This document shows positions 43,119-54,506 of a DNA stretch of 64,000 nt, in pieces. Made by a program: the position numbers and the translations under genes. How positions within the stretch are numbered: the stretch's first letter is position 1; each line of letters opens with the position of its first letter. Origin of the DNA: Microdochium bolleyi (taxonomy: Eukaryota; Ascomycota; Sordariomycetes; Xylariales; Microdochiaceae); NCBI GenBank assembly GCA_001566295.1, contig KQ964261.1, positions 558,001 to 622,000 on the forward strand, given 5' to 3'. The notes under the pieces were generated by a model. The model ran no database searches. It was not told the DNA's origin and saw only the letters and a program-made list of their open reading frames with translations.

Positions 43119-43648
43119 AATTCATGTCATTCGGTACTACAAAGTTTTCGGGAAAAGAGATATTTGAAACGGGAAGTTGGAATAATCATTTGGCTTGAAT
43201 GACCCAAGCTAAGAAAAAAAAAAACCCGAATTTGTTGTCCGGAGGGAAATGAGCTGCGTGACATTCGGTAGCTAACTGTATTATGTGTTCCCGACTGCTC
43301 ACATAGTTACGTCTAAGGCGGAAAATAAGCCAAGCCTGATCCAACCCAGTCCTGGTGGATGTCGGCGCGACAAGATCCTTCCTTGCGACGGGTCACACCC
43401 CTTTGCGATGTAGGTAGACCGCACGAGCAGGACAGGGTGGGGAACGTGGGGAAGGGCAGACGGGCCAGAGCGAGCAGGCGATCATGGGGTTCCTCTCGAT
43501 GTCTGCCCTTCTGTATTTATTGTACTTGAACCTCCGTGGGGCAGCTGGATGTGTCCAGGCCATTATAGTTGTGCCATGCCAGCCTCCGCACTTGCAACTC
43601 TGAACGGCTCAGGTTCGGTGCATCAATTTCGCTAGGCCAGTCGCGATC
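43119..43648. other. Intergenic region upstream of second P450
   Basis: About 530 bases including an A11 run near 43,215 and a TATTTATTG element near 43,514, roughly 135 bases before the P450 start. No gene. Confidence 0.5.
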
Positions 43649-45582
43649 ATGTCCAACACGACGTTTTCAACCCCTTCCCTGCCCATCGGCACTGATTGGA
43701 CGTCCATCGCTATTCCGATCACCGGGCTTGTTGTAACCACTGGTCTCTACTTGTTTCTGGTGCCGAACTCGATCACTGTGAGTGATAGCTGCTGCGAGAA
43801 GGGCTGGTTGTTTTTACACACCGACACAAGAGCCGGCAGAGGCACATCATAGCTAACTTTTCCTCCCCAAGGACCGTCGGAGATCCAAACTCCCACCTGG
43901 TCCCAAAGGATGGCCTATAATCGGCAACCTTTTCGACTTCAGTGATAGCGAAAAGGTACGCGGCAATGTGATAAGCTGGGCGCACAAGTACGGCGACGTC
44001 TTCTACACCAAAATGGGCGGCACAGACTATGTCTGGCTCTCGTCGCCAAAGGCTGTCAAGGACTTGCTGGACAAGAAGTCTGCCATCTACTCATCGAGGC
44101 CCTATATGCCTCTGGCTCAGGACGTGGCCAGCGGCAAGTCGCGCCAGCTGTTCATGGCGTACGGGCCCGAGTGGCGCGGTGTGCGGAAACATAGCCATAC
44201 ACTCCTCAACCAAACCACCGCCAACTCGTACAGACCGATCCAGGATTTCGAGTCCAAGGTGGTCCTGCACGATCTCCTGGAGCAGCCCGACAGGTTCGTC
44301 ACAATCAATCGGCGCTACACCACCAGCGTCATCATGCTCGTTACGTACGGCTACCGGATCCCCTCGTTCGCCGATCCCTTGATCACCAAGATCTTTACCG
44401 TGCTCGAGCACGCGGGCACGATCATGGCCCCCGGGGCGTTTGCCGTGGAGAGCTTCCCTTCACTGACAGTGCTGCCAGAGTTCCTTCTCGGCAACTGGTA
44501 CTCGTGGGGCAAGAAGGTGTTTGCCCACGACAGCAAGGTGTACCTGGATCTCTGGGAGGAGCTTAAGCGCAAGGCAGACGCGGGTGAAGCCCCCGACTGC
44601 TTCTGCAAGGACTTTTACCTCGCTGATCCTGAGAAGAATGGGATCGACAACCTCTTGGCCGCCTTCACTTGCGGCGGTTTGATCGAGGCCGGCTCAGAAA
44701 CGACCGCCACAACCATCATCAATTGGATCCTCGCTATGCTGCTTAACCCTGCGGTTTTGAAGAAAGCCCAGAACGAGATGGATCGTGTTGTGGGGAGCAG
44801 CCGGCTGCCGACCTTTGAAGACGAGGCGGACCTGCCGTACCTGCGGGCGATGATCAAGGAGACTCTGCGTTGGCGCCCGCTGAACAAGTACGGCATGTAT
44901 CATGCCTCTACTGCAGACGACTGGTATGAGGGCCACTTCATACCAAAAGACTCTGTTGTCGTGTTGAACTGGTGGTATGGTTGATGCTCTCTCCCCATTC
45001 TATCCACGTTAAGCTCCTCATGTTGAAAGGATATACTACTGACGTGATTGCCACTCTGTTTCCCGTTCCCCAGGGCGATCCACAGAAACCCAGAGCTGTA
45101 CGAGGATCCCGAGTCTTTCAGCCCGGACAGATTCCTGAGCAAGCCACTCGCGGCTGCCGAGTACATCAACATCAATGACCCATATGAAAGGGACCACTTC
45201 GCTTACGGAGCCGGAAGGTACGTGCCCGTCGCCCCTTCACCAGACCACCCACTGGTCATCCTTCACTCCAGCCCATTGTGGCGATGAGAAGTTCGATCTG
45301 ACAGCAACATTTCCACATCGCAGGAGAGTCTGCCCCGGCGTCCATCTCGCCGAGCGCTCGCTCTTCATCGTCATGGCCCGCACGCTATGGGGGTTCAACA
45401 TCACCAAGAGTACGAGGGCGGATGGGTCGATCATCGAGCCGACGACCAAGATGGTGCCTGGCTTCTTCAGCTCGCCCGAGGAGTTCGAGTGTGACATCAC
45501 GGTCCGAAGTTCCGCTCATGAAAAGGTCATACGCGAGTCGTTCAGCGCGGCGCAAGACGAAGGGCTCCACTACCGGAGTTAG
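43649..45582 (+). CDS. Cytochrome P450 monooxygenase (second, OrdA/CYP64-like)
   Basis: Four exons (43649-43777, 43872-44974, 45074-45217, 45324-45582) encode 544 residues. The first exon is the membrane anchor. Exon 2 begins at RRSKLPPGPKGWPIIGN and holds the I-helix AGSETTATT and the ExxR KETLRWR. Exon 3 carries AIHRNPELYEDPESFSPDRF and FAYGAGR. Exon 4 opens with RVCPGVHLAE, giving heme ligand Cys462. Introns in the K'-L region cut at a Trp and at an Arg codon, each in phase. The sequence resembles fungal P450s of the O-methylsterigmatocystin oxidoreductase type. It shares little with the first P450 apart from class motifs, so the two probably catalyse different steps. Confidence 0.9.
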
Positions 45583-46116
45583 CGGAGGCTCTCTCCTCAA
45601 GGAGCCCTGGAGCAGAACTGGTCCCGGGTATGATTTGGCGCCAGTATCCCTCGCCCTCGCGCGTAGGGTGGTGGGAAGCGTGGGGGCTGAGCCTGATGTG
45701 GGTGGGGGAGCCGAAGGTGGAATGCTGGGGCTTCCCCACACGAGTATGTGCGGAGACAGGGAAGATACAATGTAAGCACAGGAACATAGAGGGCACACTT
45801 GGTGAGCAAAGTGGGAAACGCAGCGGTGATCAATAACCGAGACCTAGACATGCCGTCATGTGACCAGCCTCTCTATGTATCACAAACTAAGCATGTGGAT
45901 TATCTACGATCTGGGCCTGGTGATAAAGACGGACTAGGTCTTGACTGGAACAGGCCTGAGATGTCCTACATTGACCCAACGGGTTGTAGCTGTGTCTCCT
46001 GTACCTTGGTTGCTCAGCTGCAAGTGCCAAAAATTGCTCTGCTCACCCCCACCTCATCTGCTCCGTCGACTGTGTGCACGATTCCTTCAGGTTCCACTCC
46101 ACCGGTAGTCGCAGGC
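45583..46116. other. Intergenic region
   Basis: About 530 bases between the P450 stop and the MBL-hydrolase ATG. The frame upstream of that ATG is open back to 45,799, but the sequence does not look coding and the MBL fold starts after 46,117. Confidence 0.5.
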
Positions 46117-47431
46117 ATGACAGCGATGTGTGATCGGACGCTGCGGCAGAGCAGTGGCAAAGGCGTGAGGGTCCAATTGCTTGACGGCGGTAGTTTCAGC
46201 ACTTCGACGTCTCATCTCCTGCATGCCGGCGCTGCGCCCGACTCCTTCCGCCTGTACGACTGGTGTTTCTACATCTACCATGAGCCCAGTAACCGCCATG
46301 TGCTATGGGACCTTGGATGCATACAGGTGAGTGATGGTGATGTTTCAAGCCAATATCCAGAATGACCTTGTAGCATGACCTTGTGGCAGAGAGGGGCGAC
46401 TAACACAGGACACATGTCCGTACACGATAGGACAATAAAGAACTACACGCCATGGGTCCAGCTGAACATGGTCTGGCGTGCTTCGCCCGTGGGACCTCGG
46501 AAACCTATTGCCGATCAGCTCGCGGAACTCGGCGTCGATTCTCGTGATATCGACACCGTCATCTTCAGGTTTGTCAGTCCCCTGGAAGGCCACGAGTCCC
46601 CCTCCTGCGGTGAAATGGATATTTACTGACCAGGTGACCACCGCCTGCCAACACGAGTAGCCACGCTCACTGGGACCACTGCCGCCCCATAAGTGACGAG
46701 TTCCCCAACGCGACGGCGTACTTTGGTCCGGGCACCAATGAATTCTGCTCGCCCGGTCACCTTGCGAGCGGCAGCGGGGAGCCGAATCCAGAGGTAGAGT
46801 GGGACGGTCGGTACTTTGGCGGGCCGGAGCACGTCACGGAGCGCTGGGCCGAGCTACCGAGCGGCGGCTGCTGGGTGTCATTTGCGAGCTTCGACCGCGC
46901 CCTCGACTTCTTCGGCGACGGCAGCCTGTGGATCATCGACGCTCCGGGCCACATGCCTGGCAACCTCTGCGCGGCCGCAAGGCTGGAGGGATCCGGAGAG
47001 TGGGTGATACTTGGCAGCGACTGCTGTCATTCGCAGTAAGTCTGACAGCACCATGTCCTCTTTGAGCAAGATACTTATGTTGGCGCTGCCGGTTATTCCA
47101 TCCATACCTCTCCCACAATTTTACGCCACCACGAGACTAAAACAAACTCTTTTGTAGGGAGATACTACGCGGCGAGAGGCATATGGCCACCTTCCAAACG
47201 GAGACGGGAGAGACCAAGGCATACCTACACAAAGACCTCACGGCGGCAACGGACACCCTAATTCGAATACGCGAGGCGCAGAAGCGGGACGGCATGCACG
47301 TCGCCCTAGCGCATGATGCGTCGTGGATGACAGGCCAGGGTGAAAAGACTGATGCCGTGCTCATGAGTTTGCTGCACAAGAACAAGAAGGGAGAGTGGTT
47401 GGCCCGGGTGGCACGGGGCGAGCGGCCGTGA
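46117..47431 (+). CDS. Metallo-beta-lactamase-fold hydrolase, copy 1 (lactonase-like)
   Basis: Four exons (46117-46326, 46390-46568, 46661-47035, 47158-47431) encode 345 residues. Early motif VRVQLLDGGSF, then YIYHEPSNRHVLWDLG. The zinc motif SHAHWDH (residues 130-136) is built across intron 2, and the C-terminal ligands are LGSDCCHS (Asp) and ALAHDAS (His). This pattern is that of MBL-fold N-acyl-homoserine-lactonase-like fungal proteins. The acceptor of intron 1 is uncertain: ending at 46389 keeps phase but adds about a dozen residues before DRTIKNYTPWV that relatives lack. The start is the first ATG before the domain. It should be a cytosolic zinc hydrolase opening a lactone or lactam ring. 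Confidence 0.82.
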
Positions 47432-47722
47432 GAGTCTCAGAAGGCCACCAGGGGCTGTTTTCGTAGGGTCAATGTAGCAAAGCATCTCCAATTCATATTC
47501 ACAAATCACGGACGGTGAGCTCTTAGACACGAGGCACCACGAGGCAATATTTCATTGACCGTCAGCATCCAAGAGTTTCTGTGTCGTGGTGCTTATACTG
47601 AGTGGTAGTGGTCACCGACCCGATCGCTGGGCACAGTTGGCGGATGAGTGCATGCCTCTGATTCCCGTACACAAGGGCTTCTGTGCACTTGAGCGAGGAA
47701 CCTGGTCATAATATATGACTGT

Positions 47723-48772
47723 TCAGATCTGCTTCCGCCCGAGCAGAATATCCTGCCCTTCACGGACATTGGCAGCCAACTCCTGTCCCATCCACTGCGG
47801 CTCAGTCGCATACAGTGAGTCTTCAAGCTCTGTGATTTCGTTGCCCGCGACGAAAAACGACTTTCCGTTAATTTCAGGGCGGATGACAGGCAACAGCAGT
47901 GCCCGTGCCACGCCCTCCGGGTCGTTCTTGGGAAGTGTCCATTTCGCGAGCCAGTCCTCGAGGACCATCGGCGTGACTGGCAAAGACCAAGGTGTTAGCT
48001 CTGAGAACCTACTATTTCACTCTCCGTAGGACCTGTGCAGGCAGGGGACACAAACCGGTCAGCCAGGGCGCCACGACGTTGACGCTGATGTTCTTCTTGA
48101 TAACCTCGCTCCGCATCGAACGCATGAGCCCGACAATTCCGGCCTTGGCCGTGCAGTACATGTATATCGGCGGCGCCGGGAAGAAGGCACCTGCCGACGA
48201 GGTCATAACGATCTGCGAGGGCACCTCTGGCCACTTGGCAAAGTAGTAAGTCGCGCAGTGAGCCACGTGGATCTGCCCGATCAGGTTGATGTCGATCGAC
48301 CGCAGATCCGGCGGAAGCAGCATGCCGTTACCACTGGTCTTGTCGTCGCCGTCGAGACGGTGGTCAAAGAGGCCCTCGTGTGTGTTGACACCTGCGTTGC
48401 TGATGGCTGCGTTGATCACGCCCCAGCGGCTATGCGCTGCCTCGAAGAGCTCGAGCACGTGCGCCCAATTTGAGACATCGCAGCGCTGGAACAATGCGCG
48501 CTCGCCTATCGAGCTGGCCAGAGCCTGGCCGCCGGCCTCGTCCACGTCTCCGATGGCCACGTTTGCGCCATTGGCTGTGTATCCACGTCAACAAGAGAAG
48601 TTCTGAGAACGTGGAGCTGTGTATAAGCTGCTGCACTCCCAACAGAAAGGCTGGACGCACCTATGCAGAGTTCGACCGCAGCGCGACCTATCCCAGTAAC
48701 AGCGCCGATAATGAGGATGGTCTTGCCGCCGAGAGCCTCGAGGTCTTGATCGCTGCACGTGTAGCTTGTCAT
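47723..48772 (-). CDS. Short-chain dehydrogenase/reductase (SDR)
   Basis: Three exons on the minus strand (48772-48661, 48574-48056, 47976-47723) encode 294 residues. The cofactor loop is GAVTGIGR, a mild variant of TGxxxGIG, with VAIGDVD following. That Asp at the end of beta-2 favours NAD over NADP. NAGVN is followed by an active-site set of MTSSAGAF (Ser) and YCTAK (Tyr-x3-Lys). The C-terminal exon is ordinary for classical SDRs. No signal peptide. It lies convergent with the first MBL gene and divergent from the second, so the three form one unit of alcohol oxidation plus ring opening. Confidence 0.88.
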
Positions 48773-49386
48773 CTTTTGCGGTCAGAAAGCACCACGCGAA
48801 TGGATGTTCGTTGGGTTCAGCCAGTAAGGTGCTTCGAGGCAGTGTCAGGTGTAGTGATGTGCTCGTCATGCGTACGTTTCTTACAGACGATGGTCCTGAC
48901 GACGAGGGGCTCATCAGGCACCGAAAGAGTGTTCCCACCACATCTGCCGTCCAAGACCCCGCCTTTGAACTCGCCAAGTTCACCGTTGTGGACTGGAGAC
49001 TGCTCCGTTGCCGCTTTGTCCGCCTCGTCTCCTCGTTTCTCCACACTTACTCCGCATGTGGGGGCGGGTACAGGACATCGGAGGATCTCCTGACTGCTTG
49101 GGGAAGCGGGTGTGGGCTCACAGCACACAGCGACCTCGACTCTCACAAAAGAATTCTTAGCTTCCGATGAGTAGGGGACTTCTGGCGTCACAGAGCAGTT
49201 CACTGCCTTACTGTGGTCGTGATGTGTCCCTGATGTGGAGGAGCTGAAGGCACAGCATCAGATGTCGCTAGCTTTGTGTGCCATCTCAGCGGACGTTCTA
49301 CACGGATACATATAATTATAAAGTAGAACGCGAACTCTCAGCCCGGCTCAATACCCTCACATGACCAATCGCCCCTCCATACTGAC
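48773..49386. other. Divergent promoter region, SDR and second MBL gene
   Basis: About 610 bases between divergent starts. It ends with an A/T-rich core element. No gene. Confidence 0.55.
49311..49322 (+). promoter_or_regulatory. TATA-like element of second MBL gene
   Basis: TATAATTATAAA lies about 65 bases upstream of the ATG at 49387. Confidence 0.45.
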
Positions 49387-50349
49387 ATGGCTCCCATCGC
49401 TGACACCATCCCGGCTCTGGAGATTCTGGAGCAGCGAGCGACTGGGTACGCAAGCGTCTCTGCTCTCCGCGGCGGCGTCTTCACCATCCCTGTGCGCCTC
49501 TTTGTCTCTGGTGTACCCGCCGGTGAGACTGCTTTGGTGCCTTCGCTCTCTTTCCTCCTGGTCGAGCAGACATCGGATCAAGACGCAAAACCAAGGACAG
49601 TGCTATTCGATTTGGGTCTTCGGCGTGACATCAGCCGCTACACGCCGGCTATTCAGCGCCACTTGATCAACCGCCAGCCCCTCGATGCCTCACATGATGT
49701 CCTCAAAAGCCTCCAGATCGCCAAATTCTCGCCTGACGCTGTCGACGAGGTTATTCTGAGCCATGTCCACTGGGACCACATTGGGACGCCGACCGACTTC
49801 CCGCAGGCCCGCTTCATCGTCGGCGCTGGGTCGCTCGCTCTCCTGGCGGCACAGGGCGACACGCACCTTTCTCACTCCAACTTCCAGCACGATCTCTTAC
49901 GGGATTTAGATGTTTGCGAACTCTCGGACCCGAGGACTGATCAAGCGGAGCAGGATCGCTCAACAGAATGGACTGGGGTGGCTGGTCTCCGAATTCACGA
50001 CTTGCATGGTAACGGCATCATGTACGCCGTCGACTCTCCGGGCCACCTGACTGGGCATATCGCGCTGCTGGCACGGAGAGGATCCCGGAGCTGGGTGCTG
50101 CTCATTGGTGACGCGTGTCATGACCTGAGGCTGCTCACCGGTGAGAAGCAGATCGCCGAGTGGCAGGACAGTGAGGGGCGAACATGCTGCATCCACGCAG
50201 ACAAGGAGCAAGCAACGGAGACGCTCAGGAGGTTTGGCAAGCTGAAGAGCGAAGCGGAGGCGGTGGGCTTTGATCTGGACATAGTGTTCGCGCATGACAG
50301 GCTGTGGGCAGAAGGCCATCCGGAGGCATTTTTACCAGGCTCGATCTGA
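49387..50349 (+). CDS. Metallo-beta-lactamase-fold hydrolase, copy 2 (lactonase-like)
   Basis: An intronless gene of 320 residues. The zinc site is HVHWDH at 126-131, then LLIGDACHD (Asp bridging ligand) and FAHD near the C terminus. Family landmarks TVLFDLGLRRDISRYTP and VDSPGHLTGHIALLA are present. It shares the fold signature with copy 1 but differs in length and sequence and has no introns where copy 1 has three, so the two are distant relatives. Likely a cytosolic lactone hydrolase. Fungal members are known to open N-acyl-homoserine lactones or plant lactams; which of these, if any, applies is open. Confidence 0.87.
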   Translation: MAPIADTIPALEILEQRATGYASVSALRGGVFTIPVRLFVSGVPAGETALVPSLSFLLVEQTSDQDAKPRTVLFDLGLRRDISRYTPAIQRHLINRQPLDASHDVLKSLQIAKFSPDAVDEVILSHVHWDHIGTPTDFPQARFIVGAGSLALLAAQGDTHLSHSNFQHDLLRDLDVCELSDPRTDQAEQDRSTEWTGVAGLRIHDLHGNGIMYAVDSPGHLTGHIALLARRGSRSWVLLIGDACHDLRLLTGEKQIAEWQDSEGRTCCIHADKEQATETLRRFGKLKSEAEAVGFDLDIVFAHDRLWAEGHPEAFLPGSI

Positions 50350-50628
50350 TGGCATTGAATTCACAAGACGTCGTCGAATAGCAGAGAGGGGGCAAGCATC
50401 TAGTGGCCTTCCAGATCATCAATTGAAGATTATGGCAGGAACTGCGCAGAGTGTGGAGTTGCTCATCGGCCCTGAAGCAATCGGTTACAGCATCATCGCA
50501 CACAACGCCATTTCAACCCAGGAGGTGGTCTAAGCAGCTCTCTGGGCCACGTCAAAATCAGTTGCAGCAAAGTCAATTCTCATGGTATTCCAATCAGTAT
50601 CATGCATCCTAGACGTTTTCTTCAGCTT

Positions 50629-51102
50629 CTATTTTGAGGTACTACTCTCGGCCTTTTCCGCCTTGATCTGCAAGATCACCCTCTCCGCGATCTTGAAGCC
50701 CTCGAGGCCTGCGGGCATTCCGCAATACACAGCGACCTGCAGGAGAGTCTCACGGATCTCGACTTCGGATGCGCCGTTGTTGACGGCCCCGCGCACGTGC
50801 GTGGCGAGCTCCGGCCCGCGGTTGAGCGCGCATAGCATCGCGATGTTGAGCAACGAGCGCTGCTTGCGCTCGAGCCCGGGCCGCGACCACACCGAGCCCC
50901 AGCACGCCTCTGTCACAAGCTCCTGCATTGGGCGGGCAAAGTCGGACGACCCGCCGATCAGGGCGGCGTCGACATACTGGGTGCCCGCGACCTCGTACCG
51001 GATTTTGAGACCCTCGGCGAAGAGGGTCTCGTGGGCTGCAGTGACGTCTCGGGTAGAGGTCTTGCTCCTGGTATCGTGGGTGTCGCTGCTGCTTGTTGCC
51101 AT
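50629..51102 (-). CDS. Carboxymuconolactone decarboxylase-like (CMD) protein
   Basis: An intronless gene of 157 residues from the ATG at 51102; the frame continues upstream but without coding character. The family block is ELVTEACWGSVWSRPGLERKQRSLLNIAML followed by ELATHVRGAVNNGASEVEIRETLLQVAVYCGMPAG, which is the full gamma-CMD signature including the helix with the His-Arg-Gly. In bacteria the enzyme decarboxylates gamma-carboxymuconolactone in protocatechuate breakdown; in fungi such small CMD proteins also serve in polyketide pathways. No thioredoxin-like CxxC pair is present, so it is not an AhpD-type peroxidase. It supports an aromatic or lactone substrate for the cluster. Confidence 0.88.
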   Translation of the reverse strand: MATSSSDTHDTRSKTSTRDVTAAHETLFAEGLKIRYEVAGTQYVDAALIGGSSDFARPMQELVTEACWGSVWSRPGLERKQRSLLNIAMLCALNRGPELATHVRGAVNNGASEVEIRETLLQVAVYCGMPAGLEGFKIAERVILQIKAEKAESSTSK

Positions 51103-51963
51103 CGTTTCTGCGCTCTTGTGTAACTGGAAGAGTGTTTCAGCGCTCACAGATACTAGAAAATAGTCGAACACGTCAGAGCCGGACTGACCTTCGCGAAGTG
51201 TCAAACTGGCTTTCAAACTAGGACCACGATTCTTCGCTCTTTCAGAGGCGTTGTGGTGTGCGTCCAAAAGGAGCATCAACCCGAGTTACGTAGTGCGACC
51301 AAGTTATCCCTCTGTACACCTGTGTTCACAATGTGGAACAGGAAGATGTCATGCCGAGGTGCTGACCAGCAGAACGTCCTCAAAGTCGTAACCAATAGGC
51401 CCCATGTGGGGTGGCATAACCGCTTGTGGAGATGCCCACTGCGCGTGTTCAAGCGTGGGCGGTCATCAGGCAGTCTGACGCCTTTGACTGACAGTGAACG
51501 ATGCTGCAGAAGTGCTCGAGCTGTGACACCGCAAGGTCCTGATGAAAGACGGCTGCGTTCGTCGAGCAGACAGGCAAATTCAGCTGTAGCGCATGTGTCA
51601 AGCACGTACCAATCGACTTGCAAACCTGAATGACCGCATTGTGGCAGGCGACAAACAGCATGGGACAGCCTTGACTCAAGCAGAATACGATTACCGAACT
51701 TGGGTTTACTCATCTTACAAGTGCTGAGCTCTTTTGTATCTTCACCGATTGCATTGCATTTTGTGATCCCCAACGAAAGTACCTTACTCAAAATTGGTCA
51801 CGATACGGTTGTGGATATTACCATATTCAAAATCTGTTCGTTATTCTAGGACAATGGCAGTCTAAAGAGGCATGGGCAGAAAGGTTCAGCCGGAGATTGA
51901 ACCGATTTAGCAAATGAAGCCGAATAGACTAACGCGTTCATCGTGTGCCTTTCTAATTCCCGC
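51103..51963. other. Intergenic region
   Basis: About 860 bases between two minus-strand genes. The longest open frame (51276-51791 minus) has no family likeness. I see only the CMD promoter and the NmrA-like 3' end here. Confidence 0.5.
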
Positions 51964-52986
51964 TCATGATGATCCGAGCTGATCGATTGTCCTGTAGCTT
52001 GACATTGGCCTGTCGTCTGACAAGTCGCCCGATACAGTCCAGTGCTGCCCTTTGTAGCTCCTGCGCTCGGCCTCGTCCGCAACTGCAGCCGCCAGATCAG
52101 GCGCCGTGATCCCAGTCAACCGTCCCTCGAACATGTTGTCAGTAGTCTGCGAGCCGGTGAGTGGCACGTCATCGACCGCCACTGCATAGCTGCCCGTGCC
52201 TGTGCCGGACCTGTACAGTGGAGGGGGTGACACAAACGTCCAGTCGAACAAGGTGTTTCCATCGAAGAACATGAAGGCGGTCCTGCCCGCCTGAATAAAG
52301 TCCAAGGCATGGTCCCTCGACTTGGCCTCCGCCTCGTAATTCTCGATGAATGAGCGAGTCTCCTCGGTCGCCTCGCCACGGCGCTCAGCCATGCGGGCAT
52401 TGCGGAACTTGCGAAGGGCGTCGCCCATGTGGCCCAACCTCTCCTCCATATATGACGTGTGGGCTTCGCTGTCGGCTATGGCCCTGCGGTAGGCGACAAA
52501 GAAGTCTGGGTGGTCCACAGTACAGGTCCCTATTGTCCCGGGGATGTGTAGGCTGCCGGCACCCCCGATAAAGATGAAGTAGAGGTTCTTTACCTCTCGC
52601 ACCGCTAGGATGAGGCGTCGAACGACTTCGATGAATGGCTCTACATTGGCCTCTTGCGTTAGCTCCGTGGTTACAGCAGACCATGTGGCGGTCATTGTAG
52701 CTTTCTTCTGGTGAGACTTACTATAGAGGAGAGCTCCTGCCCCTGCGGTGTGAGGCCCATAGCAGCTGATGAGAACGTGGAGACCGCTGAAGGCCTCTGC
52801 GAGCTCGGCAATGCTCAGATGTTCAACATCAACAGACTTGACTACATAGTTTCGGTGCGACCCCAGCTTCTCAGGATGTCTTGAGATGCCTACAACTGTG
52901 TGTCCTCGTTCTAGAAGCTCGACACACACATGAGATCCGGTGAAGCCTGTCGAACCTACGACGCCGATAGTCAGTGGAGAAGGCAT
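51964..52986 (-). CDS. NmrA/NAD(P)-binding atypical SDR
   Basis: The open frame from the ATG at 52986 gives 340 residues. A 69-base stretch (52721-52653) has GTAAGT and AAG ends, is a multiple of three, has no stop and interrupts the expected ALLY...ANVEPFIEVV join, so it is probably an intron. Without it the protein is 317 residues. The N-terminal Rossmann motif is GVVGSTGFTGSHV, followed by ISRHPEKL. The FIFIGGAGSLHIPG strand and the FDWTFVSPP substrate region are typical of NmrA-like / atypical SDRs. There is no catalytic Tyr-x3-Lys in the classical place. Members act as isomerases, ene-reductases or redox sensors; the role here is open. Confidence 0.83.
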   Translation of the reverse strand: MPSPLTIGVVGSTGFTGSHVCVELLERGHTVVGISRHPEKLGSHRNYVVKSVDVEHLSIAELAEAFSGLHVLISCYGPHTAGAGALLYSKSHQKKATMTATWSAVTTELTQEANVEPFIEVVRRLILAVREVKNLYFIFIGGAGSLHIPGTIGTCTVDHPDFFVAYRRAIADSEAHTSYMEERLGHMGDALRKFRNARMAERRGEATEETRSFIENYEAEAKSRDHALDFIQAGRTAFMFFDGNTLFDWTFVSPPPLYRSGTGTGSYAVAVDDVPLTGSQTTDNMFEGRLTGITAPDLAAAVADEAERRSYKGQHWTVSGDLSDDRPMSSYRTIDQLGSS

Positions 52987-54506
52987 ATTGCCTTTGGAAT
53001 GCTTCAAGAATTTGACCAGAGTATTCTCAATGAAGGGAATGATGAGGACGATCTTCGAGGTAGTCCCTACATTTATGACTGTGGTCACTTGGGGCGGCGA
53101 TTCTTGAGACACGATTTGACTGCATGTAGACGAATTCGCGCTGATCTTTCTCCAAGTGTGTGGATACACTCAATGAAGGTCATACGCATGACTCTATCCG
53201 CACAGCGGTCCCCGATCGCTCGAAAGTTTTACATGCAGAAATACTGCTGGCCATCCAGGTGTCCCTCTGGGCCTGGCGATCTAGGGCCATGGAGACTTCA
53301 CACTCGTCCGGATTAGTGATAGCAATTCAAGTCACCCAGCGGGGTTCACCCCACATGTGTTCTCTCGGTATGGTTAGGGGAAGGGCAGATTGGGCCACTG
53401 GTCCTATACGGTTTTAAGACCTGAGATCCATCGGCGACCCCACGGCCGGGCGCTCTCGCAAAGGTGGGGTGTGGATCGTAGCGGGTGCTTGCAAACGAAC
53501 CGTTTTGAATGCTGCCTGCCATGTCTCAGTGAGTTGATAGAATGATTGGACGCTGGTGGGATATTTTCCAATACGGCGCGACCTTCTCTCACATGTTGAG
53601 AGGACAGGATGGACCTAAGACCGGAAAGACTTCAAGTTTAGGCCTGGCAACGACGGTTTTAACGTTATCACAAGACTATGAAGCACACGCTGCGATTCGC
53701 GTGAGCTAGATTGTGGTCTCAAACTTGCAATCTCGGCTCGGCCAGCAGGAAATCGACAATTATTTTGATTCCATCTTGTAAAACGATCATCTACCAACGC
53801 CGGACACCTCGAACAACATGGACACAGCACGGTTTTTGGGGGCGCCGGAGCATCCTCACTCAGTACTTCTATCACAACAGCAGACCATCCCACACAGATG
53901 GCAATTAATTAAGACAAGAGCAGCTTCGAGAAAGAGGGTTTTTGGATTCAGGGGCTGAGCCTGCAGGCAATCCGGTCCCGAACGTTCGCTGTGAAGATTG
54001 ATCACTGAGAGACTGGAAAAGACACTGCACGACCGATGTCCACTTTTCCCCAGATTCTTATGTGACAAGCCGTCCACGCAGCTTTTCCCAGACAGATGAG
54101 GATAGCTCCATGCACAGTCCCGTCGGGCCCCACAAGCAACAGGCTACCCCACACGGCCGAGGTCAAGAAATCTGGGGTTCTGTGCAGGTGCCCCTGAGCA
54201 AGAGGCAGACGCCTGCTAGGCACATACACCGGAGCCCTCGGCCGTGGTCCAGACCGCTTGGCTCTCTGTTAAACACCGACGACTCTTGTGTCCACTGAGC
54301 AACGAACCTAGCTCACGGTAATTGCCAACCATACAACAGCGCACACAGGGCTTTGGTGGCGTCGACACCCTTCGCCGGTGTATAAAAACGTTGGCCGATC
54401 AGACGCACGCGCATCATCCTGTGCTCGCGAGACCAGAGTCGAGGACACCCTCCCCGGAACCCTGCAAGACCTGCCATTTTCCCGTCCTTCTTAACACTGA
54501 CTCATC
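52987..54506. other. Long divergent intergenic region
   Basis: 1.5 kb between the NmrA-like start (minus) and the MFS carrier start (plus). No coding signal. It holds both promoters; the MFS TATA box is at 54381. Confidence 0.55.
54381..54388 (+). promoter_or_regulatory. TATA box of MFS transporter gene
   Basis: TATAAAAA lies about 120 bases before the ATG at 54507 and is followed by a pyrimidine-rich leader. Confidence 0.5.
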
